Assembly: GCA_947303825.1 (NCBI GenBank)
Contig: CAMYZK010000176.1
Location: 1-5,842, forward strand
Reading direction: 5' to 3'
Source of the DNA: an uncultured Prevotella sp.
GTDB lineage: Bacteria > Bacteroidota > Bacteroidia > Bacteroidales > Bacteroidaceae
DNA: 5,842 nt
Part shown: positions 1 to 5,624 of the stretch, piece after piece
How the letters are laid out: each line of letters starts with the position of its first letter
How positions within the stretch are numbered: position 1 is the stretch's first letter
Position numbers and translations under genes: made by a program
The notes under the pieces: model-generated
What the model was told of the DNA's origin: nothing
What the model saw: the letters and a program-made list of their open reading frames with translations, nothing else
Database searches by the model: none

Positions 1-1
1 C

Positions 2-118
2 TCCGGACAGCTCGTTGTGGTGCTGCAGGCTGCCAACCATGAAGGACAGCTGACACTCACCGTCACCGACCGCGAGCGCAAGCTGAAACAGAAAACCGTT
101 ATACCAGTTAAGAATTAA
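2..118 (+). CDS. C-terminal end of a probable glycoside hydrolase (family 2-like, beta-galactosidase type)
   Basis: This open frame runs in from the left edge and ends at TAA 116-118, so only the last 38 codons are visible. The peptide (core 'GQLVVVLQAANHEGQLTLTV', ending 'VIPVKN') reads as the last strands of an immunoglobulin-like beta domain. The pattern 'G-L-vVlQa...G-itLtv...gLk...v.i.V' is typical of the C-terminal domain of family 2 glycoside hydrolases in Bacteroidota, which cleave terminal beta-galactosyl, mannosyl or glucuronyl residues in the periplasm. No catalytic residues lie in the window, so the family is inferred from the tail alone and the substrate is unknown. The stop lies 8 nt before the esterase start at 127, so the two genes are almost certainly co-transcribed, which supports a glycan-degradation role. 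Another secreted enzyme with an Ig-like end domain is possible. Confidence 0.55.
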   Translation, partial: SGQLVVVLQAANHEGQLTLTVTDRERKLKQKTVIPVKN

Positions 119-126
119 GAGTTAGT

Positions 127-1251
127 ATGCGTAAATTATCATTTATCCTTTTCTTTTTATCATTTAGCGTGGTGCTCCTGGCGCAGCACACCCTCCCGCT
201 GAAGGGCAACGTAGTGAAACCCACCGACACGCACATACAGTATGTGGGACGCATCTCCATGCAGAACCCCGAACGTCCCGCGTGGAACTACCCCGGCATA
301 CAGATCGTCACCGCCTTCGAGGGCACCGCCGCCAAGCTGGTGTGCAAGCCCGGCAGCGGATATTTCATGGCACAGATTGACGAGGCCGAACCCTTCAAGG
401 TGGCCTTCCGTGGCCAGCGCGACTCGGTGGTGACGCTGTGCACCGCCCTGCCTCGCGCCCGCCACACCGTGCGGCTGATGTATATCATAGAGGGCTACGA
501 GATGAGGCCGGAGTTCTGGGGCTTCGTCTTCGACGGCCCTGTCTGCGACGCCCCTGCACTACCCTCGCGCACCATAGAGTTCATAGGCAACAGCATCACC
601 TGTGCCTACGGCAACGAGGCCACCGACAAGCTCGACCACTTCCAGTATGAGACGGAGAACCACTACTACGGCTATGCACAGCTCACGGCACGCGCCCTCA
701 ACGCCAGGGCCCATGTGGTGGCACGCAGCGGCATTGGCGTCTACCGCGACTACAACGGTCCGAAGACCGGCACCCCCGACAGCCGCATGCCCGTGCAGTA
801 TGAGTACACGGGCTACGCCACCTCCACGAAGCTGCGCCAGCAGGAGGGCTTCGATGCCGAGCGATGGGACTTCGCCCGCTTCCAGCCAGAGGTGATATGC
901 ATCAACCTGGGCACCAACGACCTCTCTACCCACAACTACGACGTGAAGCTGCTGCGGCAGGCTTACGACGACTTCCTGCGCCTGGTGCGCAGCCACAACC
1001 CCAAGGCGAAGATCGTCTTCCTCTGCGGATCCATGCTCCTGGGCAAGGAGCTCGACATTGCACGCAAGACCCTCGACCAGGTGGTGGCCGACGCACAGAA
1101 AAGCGGCGACCGGCAGGTCTACCGCTTTGACTTCTCTCCACAAGACGGCACGCTGAAATACGGTGCCGACTGGCATCCCTCACTATGGCAGCACGAGAAG
1201 ATGGCTGCCGAGCTGACGGCCTACCTGCGCACACTCATGCAGTGGTTCTAG
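127..1251 (+). CDS. Secreted SGNH-fold carbohydrate esterase, CE2-like (acetyl xylan/acetyl glycan esterase)
   Basis: Probable deacetylase of O-acetylated polysaccharides, 374 aa, acting in the periplasm or at the surface. Residues 1-20 form a signal peptide: MRKL, a Phe/Leu-rich core, and an LLAQ end that could also permit SPI cleavage. Residues about 28-140 form a beta-sandwich N-terminal domain ending in 'GFVFDG' (132-137), as in CE2 enzymes. The SGNH hydrolase domain follows: block I 'EFIGNSITCAYGNE' with predicted nucleophile Ser156; block II 'SGIGVYRDY' near 201-209 with the oxyanion Gly; block III 'GTND' with Asn264; block V 'ADWHPS' with catalytic His350. The usual Asp three residues before His is Ala347 here (Asp is at 348), consistent with CE2 enzymes known to use a Ser-His dyad. 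Length is normal for the family and all blocks are intact. The ATG at 127 gives a complete signal peptide; the upstream sequence is AT-rich without a Shine-Dalgarno site, as usual in Bacteroidota. Substrate (xylan, mannan or other) cannot be told. Confidence 0.9.
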   Translation: MRKLSFILFFLSFSVVLLAQHTLPLKGNVVKPTDTHIQYVGRISMQNPERPAWNYPGIQIVTAFEGTAAKLVCKPGSGYFMAQIDEAEPFKVAFRGQRDSVVTLCTALPRARHTVRLMYIIEGYEMRPEFWGFVFDGPVCDAPALPSRTIEFIGNSITCAYGNEATDKLDHFQYETENHYYGYAQLTARALNARAHVVARSGIGVYRDYNGPKTGTPDSRMPVQYEYTGYATSTKLRQQEGFDAERWDFARFQPEVICINLGTNDLSTHNYDVKLLRQAYDDFLRLVRSHNPKAKIVFLCGSMLLGKELDIARKTLDQVVADAQKSGDRQVYRFDFSPQDGTLKYGADWHPSLWQHEKMAAELTAYLRTLMQWF

Positions 1252-1287
1252 GCTGCGTTTCTTGGCGCACCGCAGTACAATGAATTG

Positions 1288-1376
1288 AATTATCCGCTTA
1301 TCCTACACCCAGCACTGATTGTCAAAGGGTTACAGAAGAATTATCCGCACTTTATCCGCTAGTTATCCTACACCCA
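1288..1376 (+). repeat. Left inverted arm of the MITE-like element
   Basis: Pairs with 1620-1708. Motif ttatcctacaccca is at 1298-1311 and 1363-1376. Motif ttatccgc is at 1290-1297, 1341-1348 and 1352-1359. Divergence between the arms is concentrated in the middle (about 1312-1337), while both motif classes are kept, which suggests selection on the motifs rather than on pairing alone. Confidence 0.85.
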
Positions 1377-1423
1377 GAGTAGATGACATCCTAATTTTAG
1401 CTGACTTAACCACGAATTACACT

Positions 1424-1483
1424 CGCTCGGCTCTGCCGCTTGCCGCTCGGCTCTGCCGCTTTTACCGCTCGGCTCTGCCGCTT
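1424..1483 (+). repeat. Three 18-bp direct repeats, each a mini-hairpin
   Basis: The 18-mer cgctcggctctgccgctt occurs exactly at 1424-1441, 1444-1461 and 1466-1483, so the period is 20 then 22 bp. Each unit contains cggc-tct-gccg, which can close a 4-bp stem over a 3-nt loop. The repeats lie inside the core of the inverted-repeat element. The 2- and 4-bp gaps are far too short for CRISPR spacers. Function unknown. Confidence 0.85.
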
Positions 1484-1492
1484 GCTACCAGC

Positions 1493-1566
1493 GGGACGCA
1501 AGAAAGCGTAGCGACTAAAAGAACCGCAGGGACGCAAGAATCTGTGGTTTAAGAAGAATCTGTGGT
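1493..1566 (+). repeat. Overlapping short direct repeats in the element core
   Basis: gggacgcaagaa occurs at 1493-1504 and 1529-1540. aagaatctgtggt occurs at 1536-1548 and 1554-1566, the first copy overlapping the end of the second gggacgcaagaa. Together with the preceding 18-bp array, much of 1424-1566 is built from small duplicated units, which argues against protein coding and suggests replication slippage. Confidence 0.75.
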
Positions 1567-1619
1567 GGATTTATTTCTGTCCGAGCAGGTCGGATTTTTG
1601 TCCGACGCCCCCCATTTGT

Positions 1620-1708
1620 TGGGTGTAGGATAATTTGCGGATAATAAGCGGATAATTTCGTGCTAACCTGCTGATAATCAGTAGTGGGTGTAGGATAAGC
1701 GGATAATT
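1620..1708 (-). repeat. Right inverted arm of the MITE-like element
   Basis: Reverse complement of 1288-1376 at 72 of 89 positions. On the plus strand the 14-mer reads tgggtgtaggataa, at 1620-1633 and 1685-1698. The octamer gcggataa lies at 1637-1644, 1648-1655 and 1699-1706. Within the arm, 1668-1684 can also form a small hairpin (ctgctgat-a-atcagtag, one G-T pair) that is not well conserved in the left arm. Confidence 0.85.
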
Positions 1709-1770
1709 GTTTTTTTTAGATGTTGTGTATAGTTTGGGTTTAGCCAACTTTACGCCCTATAATACCGGTA

Positions 1771-1809
1771 AAGACAGCCCCCAGGCGAATGCCTGGGGGC
1801 TTGTCTTTT
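1771..1809. terminator. Strong hairpin terminator, probably for the minus-strand operon
   Basis: The arms aagaca+gcccccaggc (1771-1786) and gcctgggggc+tgtctt (1791-1807) pair over 16 bp, with a single bulged T at 1801 and a GAAT loop (1787-1790). The hairpin starts 8 nt past the stop of the 63-aa gene (minus strand). The T-run tgtctttt on the plus strand and the shorter tgtcttt on the minus strand suggest it could work in both directions. In the plus direction it also insulates against read-through from the esterase gene and the repeat element. Confidence 0.85.
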
Positions 1810-1815
1810 GAATGT

Positions 1816-2007
1816 TTATTCCTCGTCCCAATCCCACTTGTTCCAAGGATTGCCAATACGAGAGCGGCCTTCCATACCAGAGGGAGCGGGGTCGGCCCAT
1901 ACGTCTACACCAGCGTTGGTCATTGTAGGTGACCCCATCATTATATCAGCACGATGTTCTAAGACAACGACCTTCGTAGAAGGTGCAATATAATTAAGCT
2001 TTTTCAT
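1816..2007 (-). CDS. Small conserved-type Bacteroidota protein (63 aa), unknown function
   Basis: The N-terminus 'MKKLNYIAPSTKVVVLE' has the Tyr-x-x-Pro-x-x-x-Val pattern, and the tail is acidic and Trp-rich ('NPWNKWDWDEE'). This matches a widespread but uncharacterised class of short Bacteroidota proteins: YxxP-x(3)-V start, a variable Gly/Ser/Pro-rich middle, and a W/D/E-rich end. There is no signal peptide, membrane segment or catalytic motif. The start lies 30 bp downstream of the stop of the large secreted-protein gene, behind an AT-rich leader, and a strong terminator follows the stop, so it is probably the last cistron of that unit. In other genomes such genes often sit singly or in clusters near secreted proteins. 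A precursor-peptide or regulatory role is conceivable, but nothing in this window (no maturase or protease gene) supports one. Assignment to the class is from memory of family style. Confidence 0.75.
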   Translation of the reverse strand: MKKLNYIAPSTKVVVLEHRADIMMGSPTMTNAGVDVWADPAPSGMEGRSRIGNPWNKWDWDEE

Positions 2008-2037
2008 ATTATCTTCGCTTTTTAAATTTATAATACA

Positions 2038-4284
2038 TTACTTTATCACAACCTTCTTGCCGTTCTGGATATACAGACCCTTCTGAGCATTCTTCACCTT
2101 CTGGCCTGCAAGATTATAGATAACGGCATTGTTAATAGGCTGACCGTCGATAGCATCAATAGCGTTTGTTACGCCACCAAATGACACAAGGAGACGAGCT
2201 TCGGAACCTCCTGCTACGTCTTTCTTAACGTATGCGCGGTAAGCCTTAACCTTGTTGCCGCCAGATGAACGATAGAATCCAACAGGATTAGTGTCATCTC
2301 CGCCAAGGATAAAGTCACCATCGGCAACCTCTACTCCCTGATAGGTACCAACGAACTTGTAGTCATCAGTTCCTGCTGTGAGGTTGGTAGCAGCCTTAAC
2401 AGTAACACCATTGAAGGTGAATGGGCCAGCAGCGGCAGCAGAGGCCTTCAGCAGATAAGGAACATTAGGCACTATCTTTGTTACTTGCTTAAAGTTAAGC
2501 GTTGTGCCCTCATAGCCCTCAAATTCCCAGAGCTCAGAACCATTGAAGACAGACAAGTCAGAGACCTCAAATGGGAGAACGATAGTGTTCCATCCATCAA
2601 AGATGGTCTTCTTCAGCGTTACGTTGGCATTCTCAATGTCGGCTGTGTATGAAGTACCTGTAGCCTCATCAAGTTCAACAGCAATGGCAGAGCCATAGTA
2701 GTAGAGGTGGAAGTTATCCCAGATTACCCAGTCTTGATCTGTTTCGCACTTGAAGCCAATCTTCAGGTCACCATCAGCAGCAATCAGAGTCTGCACCTCA
2801 TTGGTGTAGAAGGGCTGATTGGTAGCTGGATTCGTCTCCTGGAAGAAATAGTATGAGCCAGTCATGCCATTGGGCTGATAGACGGTCTGTCCGCCAAGTT
2901 CGTAAGAACTGTCATAGTTTGCTTCAATTGAATTCCATCCAGGGCAATATGTTCCTTCCATTGGTGAATGGAATATGGATGTTGTGCTGTACTCGTCCTT
3001 AATGTCCTTAATCTTCTGGTCTACAACACCACAGTAGAGATTGGTCTTGTCGGTGATAGAAGCATTGTCGTGACGAGCAAAGCCCTGTAGCGTCACCTTA
3101 TAAGTACCCTTTGGCAAATCTTTAATAGTCTGACTTAGATTAAACGTCATGTGGTATGCCTCGAAATTATGAGTGGCTGGACGGAATTCTGTAACCGTAC
3201 CACTTTCAAGTTTCCAACCATCGGCAACTTTACCCATGCCTCCTTCACCCTCGGTAAAGTGAGGATTCTCAATCATAAATGTGAGGTCGAAGAACTCATC
3301 GTTGGTGGGCTGTACTGTTGTGGCATACGTTTTCATAGCTGCCTTCAGTTTATTGGTGGCAGTTGGGATAGTAGAGTTAATCAGAGCCTGGACTTCTGCC
3401 AGGGATGTAACAGAAGCATTGTTGATAGCAGCCAACTGTTCAGTAATCACACCTGCTAATGTAGCATTTGCATCAGCATCATTATTGCTTACGTTCTTCA
3501 AGGATACAGCATTTGCCAACAACTCAAGCCATGTTGAATAGTTCTTGGTAAGTGTAGTAGCCATGGTGTTGAACTGCAACAAAGTGGCAGCATCAATCAG
3601 ATTCTCCTCCACATAGTTTTCTACTAGCACAATAGCATTATATACAGCAGGATGCTGGTCCTGTGGTGCAACAGCTTTACCGTTAGCAACCAATTGTTTC
3701 CACGTAGCGTATGGCTCAACAAGTGCAGCTGCGGCAACTGCGGCTTCATTAAGTTTGGTTGTTGCGGCTTTATATTCTGCAGAAGTTGCTCCATCGCCCA
3801 GTGTGTAATTATTAATAAGAAGTTGTAACGTAGCATAGTTCTTCGCAGGTATAGTTCCATCTGCTATGGCTTTAGCAGCATTAAGGGCTTTTTCATATTC
3901 TACCTTTGCTATAGCTGCCTCTTCTTCGGCTGTGAGCTGGCGAACGTATGTCAGTTGGAAGTCATCTACACAGAGCCAGCTATTAGCTGCACCTGTACCT
4001 ATACCCTCAAAACCAATGGTAACATCACTAGTGCACGTAAACTCAACACTATAAACATTGGTTGCATCCTCAACTGTAATTGCGGTTTCATTATCGCCTG
4101 CAAAAAGTTTTGCAGAAGTCACACCACGAGCCTTGACTTTTGCAGAAAGCTTGTAGTAGCCAGCAGGCACCCTTTGTTCCATTGGGCTGCCAAGCCTCAC
4201 AATAAATATTTCCTGCTTTTTCAAAAGAAGCGTTTGTCTGCTTTGCCATTCCATTATTAGTCCAGCCAGTAAGTTCATCCTCAA
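2038..4284 (-). CDS. C-terminal part of the frameshifted secreted modular protein, with sorting-like tail
   Basis: The genuine coding part runs from 4170 down to 2038; residues 1-38 of the open frame are an out-of-frame reading. Residues 39-114 finish the second beta-sandwich ('VPAGYYKL ... WLCVDDFQLTYV'). Residues 117-325 are a long Ala/Leu/Asn-rich helical spacer. Residues 327-533 are a third, larger CBM-like module ('ENPHF', 'DGWKLE', 'FNLSQTIKDLPKGTYKVTLQ', 'WVIWDNFHLYYYG'). Residues 534-705 form a beta domain with 'GWNTIVLPFEVSD', a segment frequent in Prevotella/Bacteroides surface proteins. Residues 706-748 form a tail ending 'YNLAGQKV...KGLYIQNGKKVVIK', similar to type IX secretion type A C-terminal sorting signals, though such tails also occur where T9SS is not proven. 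No enzyme motif is seen; a glycan-binding or adhesin-like role is inferred. With no signal peptide of its own, this fragment could not be exported. Confidence 0.8.
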   Translation of the reverse strand: MRMNLLAGLIMEWQSRQTLLLKKQEIFIVRLGSPMEQRVPAGYYKLSAKVKARGVTSAKLFAGDNETAITVEDATNVYSVEFTCTSDVTIGFEGIGTGAANSWLCVDDFQLTYVRQLTAEEEAAIAKVEYEKALNAAKAIADGTIPAKNYATLQLLINNYTLGDGATSAEYKAATTKLNEAAVAAAALVEPYATWKQLVANGKAVAPQDQHPAVYNAIVLVENYVEENLIDAATLLQFNTMATTLTKNYSTWLELLANAVSLKNVSNNDADANATLAGVITEQLAAINNASVTSLAEVQALINSTIPTATNKLKAAMKTYATTVQPTNDEFFDLTFMIENPHFTEGEGGMGKVADGWKLESGTVTEFRPATHNFEAYHMTFNLSQTIKDLPKGTYKVTLQGFARHDNASITDKTNLYCGVVDQKIKDIKDEYSTTSIFHSPMEGTYCPGWNSIEANYDSSYELGGQTVYQPNGMTGSYYFFQETNPATNQPFYTNEVQTLIAADGDLKIGFKCETDQDWVIWDNFHLYYYGSAIAVELDEATGTSYTADIENANVTLKKTIFDGWNTIVLPFEVSDLSVFNGSELWEFEGYEGTTLNFKQVTKIVPNVPYLLKASAAAAGPFTFNGVTVKAATNLTAGTDDYKFVGTYQGVEVADGDFILGGDDTNPVGFYRSSGGNKVKAYRAYVKKDVAGGSEARLLVSFGGVTNAIDAIDGQPINNAVIYNLAGQKVKNAQKGLYIQNGKKVVIK

Positions 4285-5275
4285 AGCTCGGATTAACGAT
4301 ATAAGGTGTCATATAAGCACCCTCTGCTGGTTGAACCTGTGCTTTACAAGCAGTAACGAGAGCTGCTTGAGCAGCAGCCTTCTGAGCGTCGGTTAGAGAT
4401 ACAAGCGTTCCGTTGTCGTATGCTGTTTGAATAGCAGCAATGGTCTCATCTGCAGCATATTTTTCCTGACCGGTAGTGTCGAATGTATTTGCAGCATCAA
4501 GAATAGCCTTTGCCTCTTCGTAGATTTCAATAGAAGCGTTAGCATTATTAATTGCTGCAACTAGTGTTTTAACAGCATTTTTTACATCGTCTACCGTAAC
4601 AAGTGTTGTTTCTTCAACAATAGCATCATTCAGAGCCTGAAGAACGTCAGCGTTCATCTTTTTAGCTAGCAGAGGTTTGGCTATGTCTACTTTTTCTCGA
4701 TAATCTTCCATATAATCAGCAGCTGTATATTCCCACAAAGTGACAGGGCCAAGAATGCACCAGCCACCATTGGGACACGTACCCTTAAAACCAATTTCTA
4801 CAGCTACTGTACCATCACCCGTGACCTGAAAGTCAAATTCATTAGAGAACTTTCCCTGTGAAAAGGCTGTTGCTGCGCGATAAAGGTCGTTGCTACCAGC
4901 GTACCCAGACAAATCACTCATGGAGTTAAGTGCAATAACATTTTGAGTCGTCTCACCTGCAAAAATCCAAGCCATGTTGTTATTGGTGCCATTACCACTC
5001 CAGCTTTCGCGGTAAAATGCATTTACAGCAAGTCGATAATAGCCAGCTGGAAGATTTGCTGTTTGAGAGAAATTGAACTGAGTACTCCAGTTCCAAAATT
5101 CCACTACATTGACTGCACCGTCGGTTTTCCAAGCTGTTTTGCCAGGATCACCCCACCCTTTCAAACTTGACAAATCTGCATCCTTCAGATATGTAGATGT
5201 CACATCTGTTTTTGCCTGCATCCCTACTGAAACGAGTAAGGCTAAGGCCGCGAATAAAAGTTTTAGTTTTCTCAT
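4091..5275 (-). CDS. N-terminal part of the frameshifted secreted modular protein
   Basis: Residues 1-21 are a clear signal peptide (MRKLK, a Leu/Ala/Val core, cleavage after 'GMQA'). Residues about 24-183 form a first beta-sandwich module resembling galactose-binding/CBM-like folds, with 'LKGW' near 38-41, 'VVEFWNWSTQFNFSQTANLP' and 'AGYYRL' at about 57-82, and a closing 'GPVTLWEY' at 176-183. Residues 186-313 are a predominantly helical, Ala-rich spacer with two or three repeats of the type 'L..A...A......D......l..A', reminiscent of FIVAR-like spacers. Residues 316-368 begin the second module ('YIVNPSFEDELTGW'). The last 26 residues are out of frame. Start choice: the ATG gives a full signal peptide and sits in the duplicated leader (5262-5307). 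No Shine-Dalgarno site is seen. As written, the product would be one module plus a spacer and a broken second module, without an anchor or sorting tail. Confidence 0.85.
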   Translation of the reverse strand: MRKLKLLFAALALLVSVGMQAKTDVTSTYLKDADLSSLKGWGDPGKTAWKTDGAVNVVEFWNWSTQFNFSQTANLPAGYYRLAVNAFYRESWSGNGTNNNMAWIFAGETTQNVIALNSMSDLSGYAGSNDLYRAATAFSQGKFSNEFDFQVTGDGTVAVEIGFKGTCPNGGWCILGPVTLWEYTAADYMEDYREKVDIAKPLLAKKMNADVLQALNDAIVEETTLVTVDDVKNAVKTLVAAINNANASIEIYEEAKAILDAANTFDTTGQEKYAADETIAAIQTAYDNGTLVSLTDAQKAAAQAALVTACKAQVQPAEGAYMTPYIVNPSFEDELTGWTNNGMAKQTNASFEKAGNIYCEAWQPNGTKGACWLLQAFCKSQGSWCDFCKTFCRR

Positions 5276-5307
5276 AAATTTAAAATGTTAGTTAGTAAAA
5301 AAAGAAA
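5262..5307 (-). repeat. 46-bp leader/start-codon direct repeat, copy B
   Basis: Matches 5611-5656 at 44 of 46 positions in the same orientation. On the minus strand it comprises a T-rich tract, ACTAACTAA, an AT-rich spacer and the start ATGAGAAAACTAAA, so it covers the 5' untranslated leader and first codons (MRKL) of the large secreted-protein gene. The region 5276-5334 holds nothing else recognisable. No convincing Bacteroidota -33/-7 promoter was found in it. Confidence 0.9.
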
Positions 5308-5334
5308 AAATGTTGTCGTTATTTATTTGTCTGT

Positions 5335-5412
5335 TTATCTTACCACCCAATTTTCAATAGCTATATTAGGAAGCCTTCCTATGTGCTTTATGTTGTCTGA
5401 AACGACAGTCAT
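5335..5412 (-). pseudogene. C-terminal remnant of a PIN-domain (VapC-like) toxin
   Basis: A 25-codon frame whose ATG overlaps the stop of the upstream antitoxin-like gene (ATGA). The peptide contains 'MTVVSDNIKHIGRLPN' followed by 'IENWVVR' and a stop. This pattern, 'hhVTxN.k.f.Rl.gl.hENW' at the very end of a protein, is the classic C-terminus of PIN-domain toxins: the last acidic/Asn motif of the active site, then the final strand. A full PIN toxin is about 125-140 residues and begins with a 'hhlDTnhh' motif, which is absent here. About four fifths of the gene is therefore missing and the fragment cannot be an active nuclease. The assignment rests on a short stretch. An unrelated short peptide is possible but less likely given the antitoxin-like gene next to it. 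Confidence 0.6.
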
Positions 5413-5624
5413 TTTGTTTTGAATTCTTCTTCTACGGGTGTCTCATCATCCCAGGAATTGTTCAGCCCGTCGAAAAAGCTCATATCTGTTTTCTTTCTTT
5501 TCGTTTTTTGTGTGAGAGAAGTAGATAATCGACTGATGATGTCAAGCTTTACCTCTTTGTTAAGCGGGGCAAGCATGCTATAATACCAGTCGGCATTATT
5601 GGCAGTCGTATTTAGTTTTCTCAT
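5409..5624 (-). CDS. Antitoxin-like protein (71 aa), probably truncated, partner of the PIN remnant
   Basis: The core 'WYYSMLAPLNKEVKLDIISRLSTSL' followed by 'FFDGLNNSWDDETPVEEE' resembles small Bacteroidota antitoxins encoded just upstream of PIN-type toxins: a predicted helix with 'LaPLs.e.KL.lIs.LS.SL', a linker, then 'fF.gL...W.dd.s.eEe'. Relatives usually continue past the EEE with a basic, toxin-wrapping tail; here it ends after six more residues (FKTK-stop), and the deletion that removed most of the toxin probably also took this tail. The first residues, MRKLN, come from the duplicated 46-bp leader that also starts the large secreted-protein gene, so the original antitoxin start may have been replaced. 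It is not a shadow of another gene, as nothing else covers the region. Functional status is doubtful. Family assignment is from recalled patterns. Confidence 0.6.
   Translation of the reverse strand: MRKLNTTANNADWYYSMLAPLNKEVKLDIISRLSTSLTQKTKRKKTDMSFFDGLNNSWDDETPVEEEFKTK

Larger units (their letters stand above)
1288..1708. mobile_element. MITE-like element with 89-bp inverted arms, no transposase gene
   Basis: The two ends, 1288-1376 and 1620-1708, are reverse complements with 72 of 89 positions matching and no gaps (aligned by hand). The outer 24 bp are identical in both arms, as are the inner 14 bp. Each arm holds two copies of the 14-mer ttatcctacaccca, at its outer and inner parts, and three copies of ttatccgc. 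The 243-bp core carries short repeats but no credible gene. Short length, perfect termini, subterminal iterations and lack of a transposase fit a miniature inverted-repeat transposable element mobilised in trans. No clear target-site duplication is visible: 'aattg' occurs at 1283-1287 and 1705-1709, but the second copy overlaps the terminus. Alternatives are a large dispersed palindromic repeat or a protein-binding iteron array. In RNA the arms could fold into a long imperfect hairpin that may end transcription from the esterase gene. Confidence 0.65.
2038..5275 (-). pseudogene. Large modular secreted protein gene split by a frameshift near 4171
   Basis: Two overlapping frames form one gene. 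The upstream frame (start 5275) reads sensibly to Lys368 (codon 4174-4172) and then turns into a Cys/Trp-rich tail of 26 residues. The downstream frame makes sense from 'VPAGYYKL' (Val codon 4170-4168), while its first 38 codons are the wrong frame. Skipping one base joins them into about 1,078 residues. A shared module supports the join: the other two modules read '..FNFSQTANLPAGYYRL' and '..FNLSQTIKDLPKGTYKV', whereas here 'EAWQPNGTK' is followed almost directly by 'VPAGYYKL'. About eight residues of a conserved strand are missing, so the lesion is more likely a deletion of about 23 or 26 bp than a single-base error. The whole protein would have a signal peptide, three beta-sandwich modules separated by helical spacers, another beta domain and a C-terminal sorting-like tail. 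A real mutation, strain-level variation and an assembly error remain open. Confidence 0.8.

Noticed and set aside
559..1176. Long minus-strand frame antisense to the esterase, and other overlapping frames there
   Set aside because: High GC lowers stop-codon frequency. The frames show no domain sense, while the plus-strand frame has all the SGNH motifs.
1253..1274. ctgcg/cgcag hairpin just after the esterase stop as its terminator
   Set aside because: Only five base pairs with a 12-nt loop and no T-run.
1424..1483. Three regularly spaced repeats suggesting a CRISPR array
   Set aside because: The units are only 18 bp and separated by 2 and 4 bp, with no spacer-length unique sequence and no cas genes.
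1319..1552. 77-codon open frame inside the repeat element (plus strand, TTG start)
   Set aside because: It starts inside the left arm at a TTG, and its middle is just translation of the 18-bp repeats ('RSALPLA' recurring). No domain, no leader, and no resemblance to neighbouring genes.
1283..1709. 'aattg' on both sides as a target-site duplication of the element
   Set aside because: The right copy overlaps the perfect inverted terminus, so it cannot be a clean duplication. AT-rich 5-mers recur by chance.
1733..1766. TTGGGT...TATAAT sigma70-like promoter on the plus strand
   Set aside because: The Bacteroidota housekeeping sigma factor uses a different -33/-7 consensus, and the only thing downstream on that strand is the terminator hairpin.
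4168..4180. Programmed ribosomal frameshift at 'A AAG GGT' in the secreted protein
   Set aside because: The shift needed is +1 (skip one base), not the -1 expected at such a heptamer. No stimulatory structure is obvious, and the missing conserved strand indicates a deletion.
3151..4260. Several plus-strand and alternate-frame open frames of 60-100 codons within the large minus-strand gene
   Set aside because: They are shadows of the modular protein, with Cys/His-rich or low-sense sequence and no family features.
5367..5381. 15-bp palindrome taggaag-c-cttccta as an operator
   Set aside because: It lies inside the coding sequence of the PIN-toxin remnant and is short enough to arise by chance.
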